A DNA stretch of 64,000 nucleotides from NCBI GenBank assembly GCA_020746995.1, contig JAGPXD010000003.1:682001-746000 (forward strand), read 5' to 3'. This DNA comes from Plectosphaerella cucumerina. Its lineage: Eukaryota; Ascomycota; Sordariomycetes; Glomerellales; Plectosphaerellaceae. Position numbers and translations under genes: made by a program. Position 1 is the first letter of the stretch. Every line of letters starts with the position of its first letter. Under the pieces are notes generated by a model. That model did not search any database. It saw only the letters and a program-made list of their open reading frames with translations, and was not told where the DNA came from. Shown here in pieces: positions 32,346 through 42,350 of this stretch.

Positions 32346-35234
32346 CTATGTGTGCCGCCAGAGCCTCTTGCGCTCAAGCAGCCACCATTGCGCGACGGCC
32401 TCGGCCTCGGCCACCCACTCGGCAGCCTCAGTGCCGTACTTATGCCGCACGTCCGACACCATGCCCGACAGCGACCAAGACACGACTGGGTCGGCCTCGT
32501 CCGGGTCGCTCATCAGGTCCGTCATGCGGTACGAAAACTTCTTCGTCAGGGGAAGCACCAGGCGCCAATGCGTGTCGGCGGATGTGACGCCCAGGATACC
32601 AGCGCCCGAGTTGACAATGGAGAAGTTCCAAGCGCGACGACCGTTCTGCGCCGGGCGGTACGGCCGCAACACGGATTGACCCTCGTAGTCGTACAGCAGA
32701 TCCGACGCCGTCTCCGAATCGACCTTGCTGAGAGATCCCGTGTTGATGAGCAGGTCAAGAATCGTCGGCAGAATCGAGATGGAGGTGGCGTTGGCCTCGT
32801 ACTGGATGCGCGGGAGTTGCGGGTGCCGGAATGTGATGGGAATGCGGAAGTTACTGATGTGTCCGTTCTCGTACGTGCCCTGCTTCTTATTGTCCTCGGT
32901 GAAAGCCTGGCCGTGGTCGCCGGCGAAGACGACAAGGGTCTCGTCCGCGATACCCGTCTCCTCAAAGATCTTCATCAGCTGGCCGAGCCAATAGTCGTGG
33001 TGACGGATTGTGTTCAGGTACTTGTCGAGGTCCTTGTGGCGCGTTGTCGGAAGGTACGTCGTCTTGTTGAACCAGCTAGGCAGCTCCCACGGGTGGTGTG
33101 TGATGCTCGTGAAGTGCATCATGAACATGCGGCGGCGCTCGGCCTCGGCCTCGGCGATGAAATCGCGGATGTACGGCTCGAGGACGGGCTCAGCGAAACC
33201 CAGGTAGCCAAGTTTCTCGTACTCCGGTGCGCTGGGCTTGTACCGCGAACGGTCCTTCTTGAGCTCCTGCAGGGCGAGAATCTTGTCCCACCCGAGTTTC
33301 TTATCGAAGCGATCCTGCCGGTCGAACGTTTCCGTCATAGACTCGAAGAGGCCGGTGCGCCACTTGTATTCCCGGAAGTCCTCGACCTTGGTGCTGTTGG
33401 GCTGCTTGCCCTCGCCGGGAGGCGTGTCGGGCTTGTTGCCGTTAAGCAGCGACATGATCTGTGGCAGGCAAGGTTGGTAACTCTCCGTGTCGGCTTCGTC
33501 AAAGTTCTCGACGGCCATGGGCCAGGTGCCGCAGAGGTTGGCAGCAAAGCTCTTTGTCGATAGCGTGCTGGCGGTGGTAGCGCCAATGACGTTGATGCCG
33601 CCGAATCCCTCCTTGATATGGTCTTGCCAGTTGCGCGGGAACTCCTCCGAATCTTCCGAGTGATCGAAGCCGCCGATGCCGCCGGTGATGCTGTCAATGT
33701 TGGGGGTCAGGTATGCCAGGCGCCGGTTGACCTCCTGAACGTCCTGCTCCCCATCGTTGGCCTCCATGATCATGTCGTAGAAGCGGGAATCCTTTCGAAC
33801 AGGGAACAGTTCGACGCGCAAAGCCTCCATGAGGATGATGGCAACATGCTTGATCCGAACGGAGCCGAGGGCGTCCTTAAGGGGCTCGAGTAGGTCGGAG
33901 TCTAGATTGGTAATCTTGAGGGGGTCCTCAACAGGGTTGTAGAAGGAGACGCGCAGGTCCTCGGGCGGGCACTCCGTTGGCGGGTGCGGCGGCGGCGGCG
34001 GACCGTGATGGCCATGCGGACCATGGGGAGGCCCGTGAGGGTGGTGGGGAGGAGGCGGCGGTGGCGGAGGCTCAGGCTTCCAGACCTCGGGGTCAAAGCG
34101 TTGAAACCCGTGAGGCATGCTGTCCATCAGCCACTTGGGCACACGATGGCGATATTTATTCGCGAGGCGGCTGTCTCGACCGGGGGCCCAGCCCTTGAAG
34201 TGGCCTTTGGCACCCTGCCACTTTTCCTTCACGATGAGGTCAGGGAAGGGCCAGGCGTTCTTAAGCTTGCGGCGGCTCCTCTCGAAGCAGTCCATGGGTG
34301 GCTCGTGCAAGTCGAAAACCTCGAGCAGCGACGCGGGCAGGGTGACGGACATGTGGTTGAAGGGCACGGGCGGGCGGACGATGAGAGCGAGGGCCAGGAA
34401 GGTGGAGCCGACGGCCTTGACGACGCGTGCCAGAGGGAACGCGGGTGGCAGACAGAAAGCCTTGCGGGGTGGTGAGGAAGTGGAATGGTCGGCCTTTTCG
34501 ACGTCGCCGTTCTCGCGCAGCAGTCGTTGGTTGGAGGGCGCGCCGTCGTTGGAGTTTCTCCTGTACGCAACGTCACCGGCTTCGGAATCGCTGTCGGACA
34601 CGGTCAGGCGGTCATCGCATCGGTAGCGGTCGAGGAACCATCGGCAGACTGGAGTGACGGGGTTAGCTGAGGTATGCATGATTGGGCAGTGAAGGCAACT
34701 CACTAGCGACGATATCGACGGCCAGGGCGACTAGGAAGTCGCCAACGACACGGTAGAGAATAGTGTGAAGGCATGCTGCGCTGAAGAGGATGATGCAACC
34801 GAAACCCAGGACGGTGGCACTGCCGCTCAGCAGCACCTTGAGAGCCTCCTTGTCGCGAGCAAAGGTGGTAGCCTCGTGCCACTCGAGCTCGCCGCCGGTT
34901 TCGTAGTAGAAGCCGAGCTGGGAAGAAGCAGCACCGACGACGACAAGTCTGGTAAGGTCAGCAACAGGAAGAGCGGAAGAGTCAAGCGGAGGTCATACGA
35001 TGTGACCACGCCTACAGCCGAGGCAACAATGGCAACGTAACCTTTTGCTGCGCGCAGCATCAGGCGCATGAAGCAAATGGCGACGACATCGGGTAGGAAA
35101 AAGGTCGGCAGGAAGAAAAGGAATTCGCCGAGCGGGACGGTAGGCGCATGGATGGTGAGGATGGTGATCTTGGTGGCGATCAGGGCGACGCAAAAGGCGC
35201 CGAACAGGAACGACAGGCCGCGCTGCAGCATCAT
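32346..35234 (-). CDS. Multi-pass membrane sulfatase/alkaline-phosphatase-fold protein
   Basis: Three exons, 35234-34999, 34948-34704 and 34648-32346; introns of 50 and 55 nt; 927 aa. The N-terminal part has several TM helices (GLSFLFGAFCVALIATKITI, FLPTFFLPDVVAICFM, LGFGCIILFSAACLHTIL, GSTFLALALIV). A Pro/His/Gly-rich spacer follows, then a sulfatase-like domain: HVAIILMEALRVELFPV, LTPNIDSITG, FFMMHF-like ITHHPWELP and TLVVFAGDHGQAFTED. The layout resembles LTA-synthase and phosphoethanolamine-transferase enzymes, so a membrane phosphotransferase or hydrolase facing the lumen or cell exterior is likely. At the usual nucleophile position (family motif recalled as MES-x-R) this protein has MEALR, so activity is uncertain. 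Confidence 0.85.
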
Positions 35235-36083
35235 GATGACGCGCTGAGGAGGTCGAGGTCGAAGTCGAAATATCTATGCAAGGAAAATTATGTGCTCGTC
35301 GTCGGTTGTGTTGGTGGTTATTGTTGGAAGAGGCGATATGCTGTTGAGGCTTGGCCAAAGGGTACAGGGTGGGCTTTGTTTTGTCGCTTCAAGTTGATTG
35401 AAGAAAAGACGAATTGCCAATAGGGACGACGTTGAGCGTTGCGTTCCCTGGGTCACCCGGAAGCTTCTCCTGCTCCTGCTCCTGCTCCTTCACTCAGGGG
35501 CCTGGGTCGTGCAGGCGTAGGGGCGATGCCATTTGTGAGCGATGCTGTTCGATGGGAATGGCGTTTGCGTGGTGGAGAGCGCCAGGAAATCGGGATCGAA
35601 AGCGGAAGCTGCAGGGGGTGGGTGGGTGGTGACGAAATAGGCGAGTGAATGGCAAGTGCTGGCAAGCTGGGACCGGGCGGCACGGGGCAGCGAGCGCACG
35701 ATTAAAGAAACGGACGTCGGTGAAGGGATGTCGAGGGCGATGTCGAGGCCGGTGGGAGGGGAGGGGAGGAAAAAGAAGGAAGAGGTTGAGGAGGAGGAAA
35801 GGGAGAGAAAGGAGTCGCGTGCCTTGTTTCCCTCCAGGATCAACTGGGGATGGATGGGCGGGAACGGGGAAAGAGCGACTGTGAATACGATGCAGTAATG
35901 TCCTTGAAATGCCAGAGCTAGCGCGGCTGCCACAGTGGATTGTAAGTAGTGGAGTGGGGCCCCTTCGCCTCGGCTTCCCGTGCGCCCTGACATGATGAGG
36001 TAGCGGCCGCAGCGGCACGAAGTACCCCAGACGCAGGATGCCGCGCCCAGAGATACCGGGGCCGGAGCACGCGAGTACCTACC

Positions 36084-36143
36084 GGGGCGCCTCTAGCAGG
36101 GGCGCGGCTCCCCAGGAGCGCCGCCGCCCCCTGAAGGCGCCCC
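36084..36143. repeat. GC-rich inverted repeat (hairpin)
   Basis: GGGGCGCCT (36084-36092) and its exact complement AGGCGCCCC (36135-36143). Inside them a second near-perfect pair, CAGGGGCG against CGCCCCCTG, extends the stem to about 17 bp with one bulge. Confidence 0.7.
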
Positions 36144-38130
36144 GCCGCCGACCGGGGTGAGGCGCGGATGACGGCACTGCCTATTTCTGAATACGATGAT
36201 GGGACGTTGTCTCTTGTACCTTATTGCTAGCCAGTTCTGTTCTCTCAGGGGCAACGACGGCCTTCTAGAAGAAACTTGTACCTGAACACAAAATGGTGGA
36301 CATTGCCTCTCATTCCCCCTCCCCTTTCCCCGTGCTGTCGCGGGTAGACGAGCGTAACAAGCACACGACTCGAGCTCACACAACCATCCCAGCCCTGCCT
36401 GCCTACGAAAAGGTGTGCCGTGTCCTCAAATCCCCAAAGCTGACCCTGGCACAGCCAACACTGCTGAACCCGAGCACAAGCACGACAGGGAGGGCCATGC
36501 CATGCCACGGGCGACGCCGCCAGGCCTCTGGCCCCCGACTCCCCAAGTTGATCCCCCTATACCGCGCGACCAAAAGCTTGCCTGCCGATCAGACGGGTGA
36601 AACAGCGGGCACTCTGCTTTTCTGGGGACGCCCACCAGTCGCCGTCCCCGGTCGGCGGCACAGCTAACTTTCAAGGTTGCACCACCATCCCCTCCGCCAC
36701 GACCACCCGTAACAAGTGGCTGCCTGGGCGGAATGCCACGAGGAGGAGGACGGGACCCCTTGAAGCTGTTGGCCGCGAGTCGCCGCGGGCGGAAGCCTAA
36801 AAAATGCAGACCAGGCCAAACAAACTTCAAGACGGCCTTCTGTCATCCGTCCCCCTGGGGCTGCTGTACGTAAAAAAAGCACATACTTTCACCGTCTGTC
36901 CCCCAGCCGCTGGCCGCGGGTGAGACAAAAACAGAGACAAGGAGGCAACCCCCGATCGACCATCAGCCGCCGGCGACCAAGGTGAGCGAACGTCCGGCTT
37001 GCTTGGCGCACACGCATCTGCAGATAATCTCCGACCATCTTCCCCCTTCCCCTCGTTCTCGACTCTCTCACGCCATCAACTCGTCTTGTCAATCTGTCTC
37101 TCCCTCGAAGCCTTGTCATTGTCTGCTTCCCGTAAAGCCTCCCTCGCGTTCGTTGGGTCTCTTGGTTTCAAGAAACTCGATGAAGGCTGGCTATGGCTGG
37201 CTGGCCGGCCGGGCTAGGCCCTCCCCGCCCTGAAGGCCGCGTCCATGACTCGGTGGCCGTTCGAGAAGCCCCATCGCTTCCGGGCTCAAAGTTGCAGAGA
37301 TGAAATTAAGCAAGCTGCTCGGGCCCCGCGGGAAACCGCAGCTGCCGCAGCATGACAATGACAAGCCGCCCGTCCCCGGCCGGGTCTTTCCCAAGATGGG
37401 ACGGACTCGTCTTCCCAAGTTGTCGACACGAGCAAGCTCCCGTTTCGGCAGCGCCCGTCTGGCTGGCCCGAAGTGCAACTCGAACACTGTCAGGAGGTGA
37501 CCAGGCAGCTGTCATTGGTTTCACTGGGGTCAGGCAGGCATCGAGAACGACTCGCCGTTCACGGCAGAAGCCGGCAGAGGCAGTGTTGTCGTCGCCGTCG
37601 CCGATCCTCATCTGGAAACAAAGGTTGTCGTCGATCTTACCACCGCGCAAAACACTGGTTCAGTGGCCCATCAGCATGTGTAGCCGCAGGGGGGGGCGCT
37701 GACCCGGCGGTGCCAGGTGCATCAATCTCGGGTCGCATTTGCTGGTTTCTACTGGGTGACTCGGCTCCTTCGGCGCCCCCTCTCATCGCACAAGAATCCA
37801 ATCGTGACACGCAATGCGTCCTTCTGGCCAGACCCAGCGAGCCAGGTCGACTGCCGGGCTCTCTGCTCCGAAGACGTATGCCAAGGGCGGGGAAGGCCTT
37901 GAACCACCCCGAGTCCAAGGTAAGAGGCCAAGAGATGCACCCGGTTCTTGGCTGCTGAATGCACGCGCGTCCGACCGCGCGAAGCTTGGGAGGTCAAGCC
38001 TGCTTGGTTGACGTGTTACCTAAGCACGGGCAGCGCTGTCGGCTCAGAGCAGCGACCATCTGGGAACAGCAGGCGGCGTCGGCCAGGTTCGATAAAATTC
38101 GCATCGAACATCTCAAGAGGTTGAGTCCTA

Positions 38131-38280
38131 CAACACAGCAGGTCAACCAACACAGCAGGTCAACCAACACAGCAGGTCAACCAACACAGCAGGTCAACCA
38201 ACACAGCAGCTTAATCACCATAGCAGGTCATTCGACGCAGCAGGTTCACCGGCGTAGAGGTTAATCGACGAAGCAAGTCC
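38131..38280. repeat. 17-bp tandem minisatellite array
   Basis: Four identical units CAACACAGCAGGTCAAC (38131-38198) are followed by increasingly diverged units: CAACACAGCAGCTTAAT, CACCATAGCAGGTCATT, CGACGCAGCAGGTTCAC, a 16-bp unit, and a partial one. Related units occur at 46165-46245 and 62740-62807. Confidence 0.9.
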
Positions 38281-38356
38281 CACGGCCGTGCTTGGTCTCT
38301 GAAGTTTCGTCTTGGCTGTGGCGTGGCTGACTAACTTGAAGAGGCCCGTCTGTTCA

Positions 38357-38385
38357 GTCGCGGGCTTCGTCCCGCGACCCACGTG
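38357..38385. promoter_or_regulatory. Perfect hairpin next to CACGTG E-box
   Basis: GTCGCGGG and CCCGCGAC form an 8-bp stem with a 6-nt loop, followed directly by CCACGTGAC. It lies about 260 bp before the rhamnosidase ATG. Confidence 0.4.
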
Positions 38386-38642
38386 ACGGGGTGCGTTCCC
38401 ACCCAGCTGTACCTGTGGGCCCGGGGCAAGTCCCCGACAACCACGACGACCATCCCTCAACCCCGCCGACATCCTCACCCCTCGGCCGCCAAAGCACCGA
38501 ACGCGAGTGCGCTGTACGATCAAGTTGCCGGATATCTGAGCCCGATCGTCATCAAAAAGCCTCCAACCCCTCAAGAGCTTACAATGCGTTCCGTCAAAAA
38601 CGTCTCCGGCTTCACCCCTCCTCGACTGTTTTGCCGCCCACC

Positions 38643-41423
38643 ATGACCGCCCCTACCCCCTCAGCGCCGTCTTTCGACCACCACCACAGTGGTCTCGGCA
38701 TCGAGAATCCCACGCCGCGCCTCTCCTGGCGATTTCTCTCTTCCGCAGACACCCTTCCGTCTTGGATCCAAACAGCTTACGAGGTCGAGATCACCTTCGC
38801 CTCTTCTCCTTCGGCACCTGAGACCTTCTCCGTCACCAGCGACGCCTCCGTCCTGGTCCCCTGGCCCGCAAGACCCCTCGTCTCGCGCGAAGCTGCCACT
38901 GTCCGCGTTCGCATCGCCGGCCGGAGCTTCGATGCTACCGTCTCCGATGATGGCGCCACCTTTGGGCCTTGGTCACCGGCCGCCACCGTTGAGGCCGCCC
39001 TGTTGGCCCCCGACGACCTGACCGCGAGCTTCATCACCTCGGCTCGCCACGTCGGCCCCCAAGGACCCCTTCAGCCTCTCCGCTTCCGCAAGACCTTTGC
39101 CCTTCCGGACGACTATGCCTCGTCTATCCAGGCCCGCCTGTACGTCACCGCCCTAGGTGTCTTCGACGTCTATGTCAACGGCCATCCTGCCAGCGACGAG
39201 TGTCTCGCACCAGGATGGACGAGCTACAACCACCGCCTCGCCTACCGTGTTCTTGACGTCTCCGCTCTCCTCCGACCTGGCAAGGCAAACGTCATCTGCG
39301 CAGAGGTTGCCGAGGGGTGGTACGCTGGCCGTCTCGGCTTCGGTGGCGGCGAGCGCTTCCGCTACGGCGAAAAGCTGGCTCTTCTCGCCCAGCTCGAGGT
39401 GCGCCATGGGAATGCATCTCTTGACGCTAAGCCGTGGACTCTCGGCACCGACGCTTCATGGTCCGCTGCTCCCAGTGCTATCACCTCGAGCGAGATTTAC
39501 GACGGGGAGGCCTACGACCTGAACCAGGAGATTGATGGTTGGCAGGATGCCTCCGCCGTCTGGCCGACTGACCTCGGCACCACGGTCATTCCCAAACCTT
39601 CTGCCAGGCTCGTTGCCCCCGACGCACCTCCCGTTAGAGTTACCCAGAAGGTCCCTTGCACCCGCGTCTTCGCTAGCACCAGCGGCAAGACCATCCTCGA
39701 CTTTGGCCAGAACCTCGTCGGGAAACTGCGCATCTCCCACCTCGAGCTCCCGGCCGGCCAGGTCCTGACCCTCCGCCACGCCGAGGTCATGGAGAACGGC
39801 GAGCTGGGTGTTCGCCCGCTCCGCCGCGCCCGGTGCACCGATACTGTTGTCGGCGCCGGCCCCCAGCGGCCTCTGACCGACTGGTCCCCGCGCTTCACCT
39901 TCCACGGCTTCCGCTACGTCGAGGTTGTTGGGTGGCCCGGTGATGGCCCGCGTCCCGAGGACATCCATGCCCTTGTTGTCCACTCTGACATGGCCCGCCG
40001 CGGCTTCTTCGAGTGCAGTAATCCCCACGTCAACCGGTTGCACGCTAACGTCGTCTGGTCCATGCGTGGCAACTTTGTCTCCGTGCCTACCGACTGTCCC
40101 CAGCGTGATGAACGCCTCGGCTGGACTGGCGATCTACAGGCTTTCTGTCCCACGGCTACCTTCCTGTACGACACCCTCGGCATGCTAGGCAGCTGGCTCG
40201 AAGACCTCTCCGCCGAACAGCTCGCCCCTGGTGCTGATGGGGTCGTGCCCCTCGTCGTGCCCGAGGCCATGCCCTCATCCTGGCCCCGTGACGCCAACTC
40301 CCAGGCCGTCTGGGGCGACGTCGCCGTCCTCGCCCCAGCGAGCCTCCACCAGCACAGCGCCGACACGGCCCTCCTCTCCCGTCAGCTCGAAAGTATGCGT
40401 GCCTGGCTCGATCGTGGCGTCGACCGCGCCCCTGACGGTCTCTGGAACCCCGACCGCTTCCAACTTGCCGACTGGCTTGACCCAAATGCGCCGCCTGACG
40501 ACCCAGCCAAGGCCTCGACCGACTCGGTTCTCGTTGCCGATGCCTACCTCGTGCACGTCACCCGTACATTTTCGGAGTTGTGTGCTGCCCTGGAAAAGCA
40601 CGATCTAGCCAAGCAATATGCCGCCTCCACAGACGAACTCACTGCTCTTTTCCGACGCCGCTACATCACTCCCGACGGCAATCTCGTCTCCCTCTCCCAA
40701 ACAGGCATCGCCCTTGCCGTCCACTTCAACCTCTACCCGGCCGAAGGCACTCCCCGTGCTCGCGCCGCCGCTACTCTAGCCACGCTCGTCCGCAAGGCCC
40801 GCTTCCACATCAGCACCGGTTTCGCCGGCACGCCCGCCATCGCGCACGCCCTCACCGCCATTGGCAGCCCACAGCTCGCCTACCGTATGCTCCTCGAGAC
40901 TGGATGCCCTAGCTGGCTCTACCCCGTCGTGCACATGGGCGCCACAACTATCTGGGAGCGCTGGGACAGCATGCTCCCCGACGGCAGCATCAACCCGGGC
41001 GAGATGACGAGCTTCAACCACTACGCTCTCGGCGCTGTGGCCGACTGGCTCCACGCCTCGGTTGGCGGTATTTCGCCTCTGCGTCCTGGCTGGCGAGCCA
41101 TCCGCGTGAGGCCCGTGCCGGGAGGCAATATCACGAGTGCCAAGGTCCGGTTCGAGGGGCCATACGGACAAGTGGCGTGTGTGTGGACATTGGCCGAGGG
41201 CCGGTTTAGCATGAGGCTCACGGTGCCGCCGGGGTGCGAGGCGGTGGTCACGCTGCCCTCGGAACTGAGGAGGGACTATGGCGTGGCCGAGGAGCCGAGC
41301 CGGTTGGTCAGGTCGGGGATCCACGAGTTTGAGTGCGAGTGCGACATGGGCGAGTGGCCGCCGACGGCCCTCGGCCACCCTTTCATGGTTCCGCCCAAGG
41401 AGAGCCCCATCGCCGGGGAGTAG
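38643..41423 (+). CDS. Alpha-L-rhamnosidase, glycoside hydrolase family 78
   Basis: Intronless, 926 aa, as is normal for GH78. There is no signal peptide, so it is probably intracellular. The order of domains is: N-terminal beta domain (HHSGLGIENPTPRLSWRF), carbohydrate-binding-like region (LAPGWTSYNHRLAYRVLDV, AEGWYAGRLGFGGG), then the (alpha/alpha)6 catalytic barrel. Barrel motifs are FVSVPTDCPQRDERLGWTGD (D484 to D497) and the C-terminal acid E787 in GEMTSFNHYALGAV. These match the acidic residues used for inverting cleavage of alpha-L-rhamnosides. The start at MTAPTPSAP was chosen because homologous sequence begins soon after. It would release L-rhamnose from imported pectin fragments or plant flavonoid glycosides, in line with the transporter gene downstream. 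Confidence 0.95.
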   Translation: MTAPTPSAPSFDHHHSGLGIENPTPRLSWRFLSSADTLPSWIQTAYEVEITFASSPSAPETFSVTSDASVLVPWPARPLVSREAATVRVRIAGRSFDATVSDDGATFGPWSPAATVEAALLAPDDLTASFITSARHVGPQGPLQPLRFRKTFALPDDYASSIQARLYVTALGVFDVYVNGHPASDECLAPGWTSYNHRLAYRVLDVSALLRPGKANVICAEVAEGWYAGRLGFGGGERFRYGEKLALLAQLEVRHGNASLDAKPWTLGTDASWSAAPSAITSSEIYDGEAYDLNQEIDGWQDASAVWPTDLGTTVIPKPSARLVAPDAPPVRVTQKVPCTRVFASTSGKTILDFGQNLVGKLRISHLELPAGQVLTLRHAEVMENGELGVRPLRRARCTDTVVGAGPQRPLTDWSPRFTFHGFRYVEVVGWPGDGPRPEDIHALVVHSDMARRGFFECSNPHVNRLHANVVWSMRGNFVSVPTDCPQRDERLGWTGDLQAFCPTATFLYDTLGMLGSWLEDLSAEQLAPGADGVVPLVVPEAMPSSWPRDANSQAVWGDVAVLAPASLHQHSADTALLSRQLESMRAWLDRGVDRAPDGLWNPDRFQLADWLDPNAPPDDPAKASTDSVLVADAYLVHVTRTFSELCAALEKHDLAKQYAASTDELTALFRRRYITPDGNLVSLSQTGIALAVHFNLYPAEGTPRARAAATLATLVRKARFHISTGFAGTPAIAHALTAIGSPQLAYRMLLETGCPSWLYPVVHMGATTIWERWDSMLPDGSINPGEMTSFNHYALGAVADWLHASVGGISPLRPGWRAIRVRPVPGGNITSAKVRFEGPYGQVACVWTLAEGRFSMRLTVPPGCEAVVTLPSELRRDYGVAEEPSRLVRSGIHEFECECDMGEWPPTALGHPFMVPPKESPIAGE

Positions 41424-42350
41424 AACCTCGGTAGACAGAGTACAATGCGTAGTCAACTTCTCTTCATCATGGAACCGATCCACTGCCCAGCGCTGCCCGG
41501 GTCATGAACGACCGAATGTGGCTGCTCACAAGGACCGTGGCGTCTTGGCTGTCGAGATGGTGACGGGCGTCGTCGGAGCCTCTCCGCGTCTCCCCGTGTC
41601 TCCCCGCCAAATGGGCCAATTCTCCGCGGACAATTCCCAGAGAAAGATGGTGGCGCTCGGCAACTGGCGCAGAGGCTTGGGCTAGAGCGCCACTCGGAAA
41701 CCGGTTCGCCGGTTCAGGGCATCTGGCGTTGATTGTTTCCCCTCATCGGCAAGCACTCGCCCTGAATACGCCATCGCCGTCGGGAGAATGTCTACCCAAG
41801 ACTCATATCGGCATGGCGAGACCAAGTCGCCGGAAGTGCACACTGTTCCGGCGCGTCAAGCTCCTCGGCATCAGATATTTCCAAGCTGGAAGCTAATCTC
41901 TACCGTCAAAACACGCCGTCCTTGGCGAGAGGAGATGAGCAACACCGCCACGGTCGATCTCGCCCATCAAACCCCCTCATCAAGTCAAATACATCATTAA
42001 ACGACACAGCCCAGATGCCCCGATAGAGACCAGCAGCATGCAGCTGCAGCATCTTCTCCGCTAGGCATGCATACCCCAGCTATCCCCCGCATCGGGGCCC
42101 TCCCCCGACCATCGGGAGACCCCCGGACATCCATACTCCCAGCAACCGAAGCAGGGAAGTCCGCGACGGTGGCATCACCTGTCCATTCACAGCAAATGGT
42201 GGCTTCGGCCATCGGTCGAATGCTCCACGAGTCTGGGGAAGACATGGCCCAGCCCTGGTCTCGATCAGGTCCATATAACCTGCCAGGTTTGCAGCTCTGA
42301 TGATCACTGGAATCCTCTTCCAACTACGCTTCCTGCCTGCAACTCTCACC
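41424..42350. promoter_or_regulatory. Intergenic, promoter of the sugar transporter
   Basis: 927 bp between two plus-strand genes. No supported gene. An AT-containing CCATATAACC at about 42270 is a possible TATA element. Confidence 0.4.

Larger units (their letters stand above)
35235..38642. promoter_or_regulatory. 3.4-kb divergent intergenic region with repeats and hairpins
   Basis: Between the membrane sulfatase-like gene (-) and the rhamnosidase (+). I found no supported gene. It contains a long GC-rich hairpin (36084-36143), a 17-bp tandem repeat array (38131-38280) and a perfect 8-bp-stem hairpin (38357-38378) abutting CACGTG. The part nearest 35.3 kb is pyrimidine/purine biased, as in fungal leaders. 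Confidence 0.45.

Noticed and set aside
32277..33563. 428-codon plus-strand open frame opposite the membrane sulfatase gene
   Set aside because: Complement of a strongly supported exon with GDHG and TM motifs; no independent homology.
38131..38280. CRISPR-like array
   Set aside because: Units are head-to-tail 17 bp without spacers, in a eukaryotic genome; it is a minisatellite.
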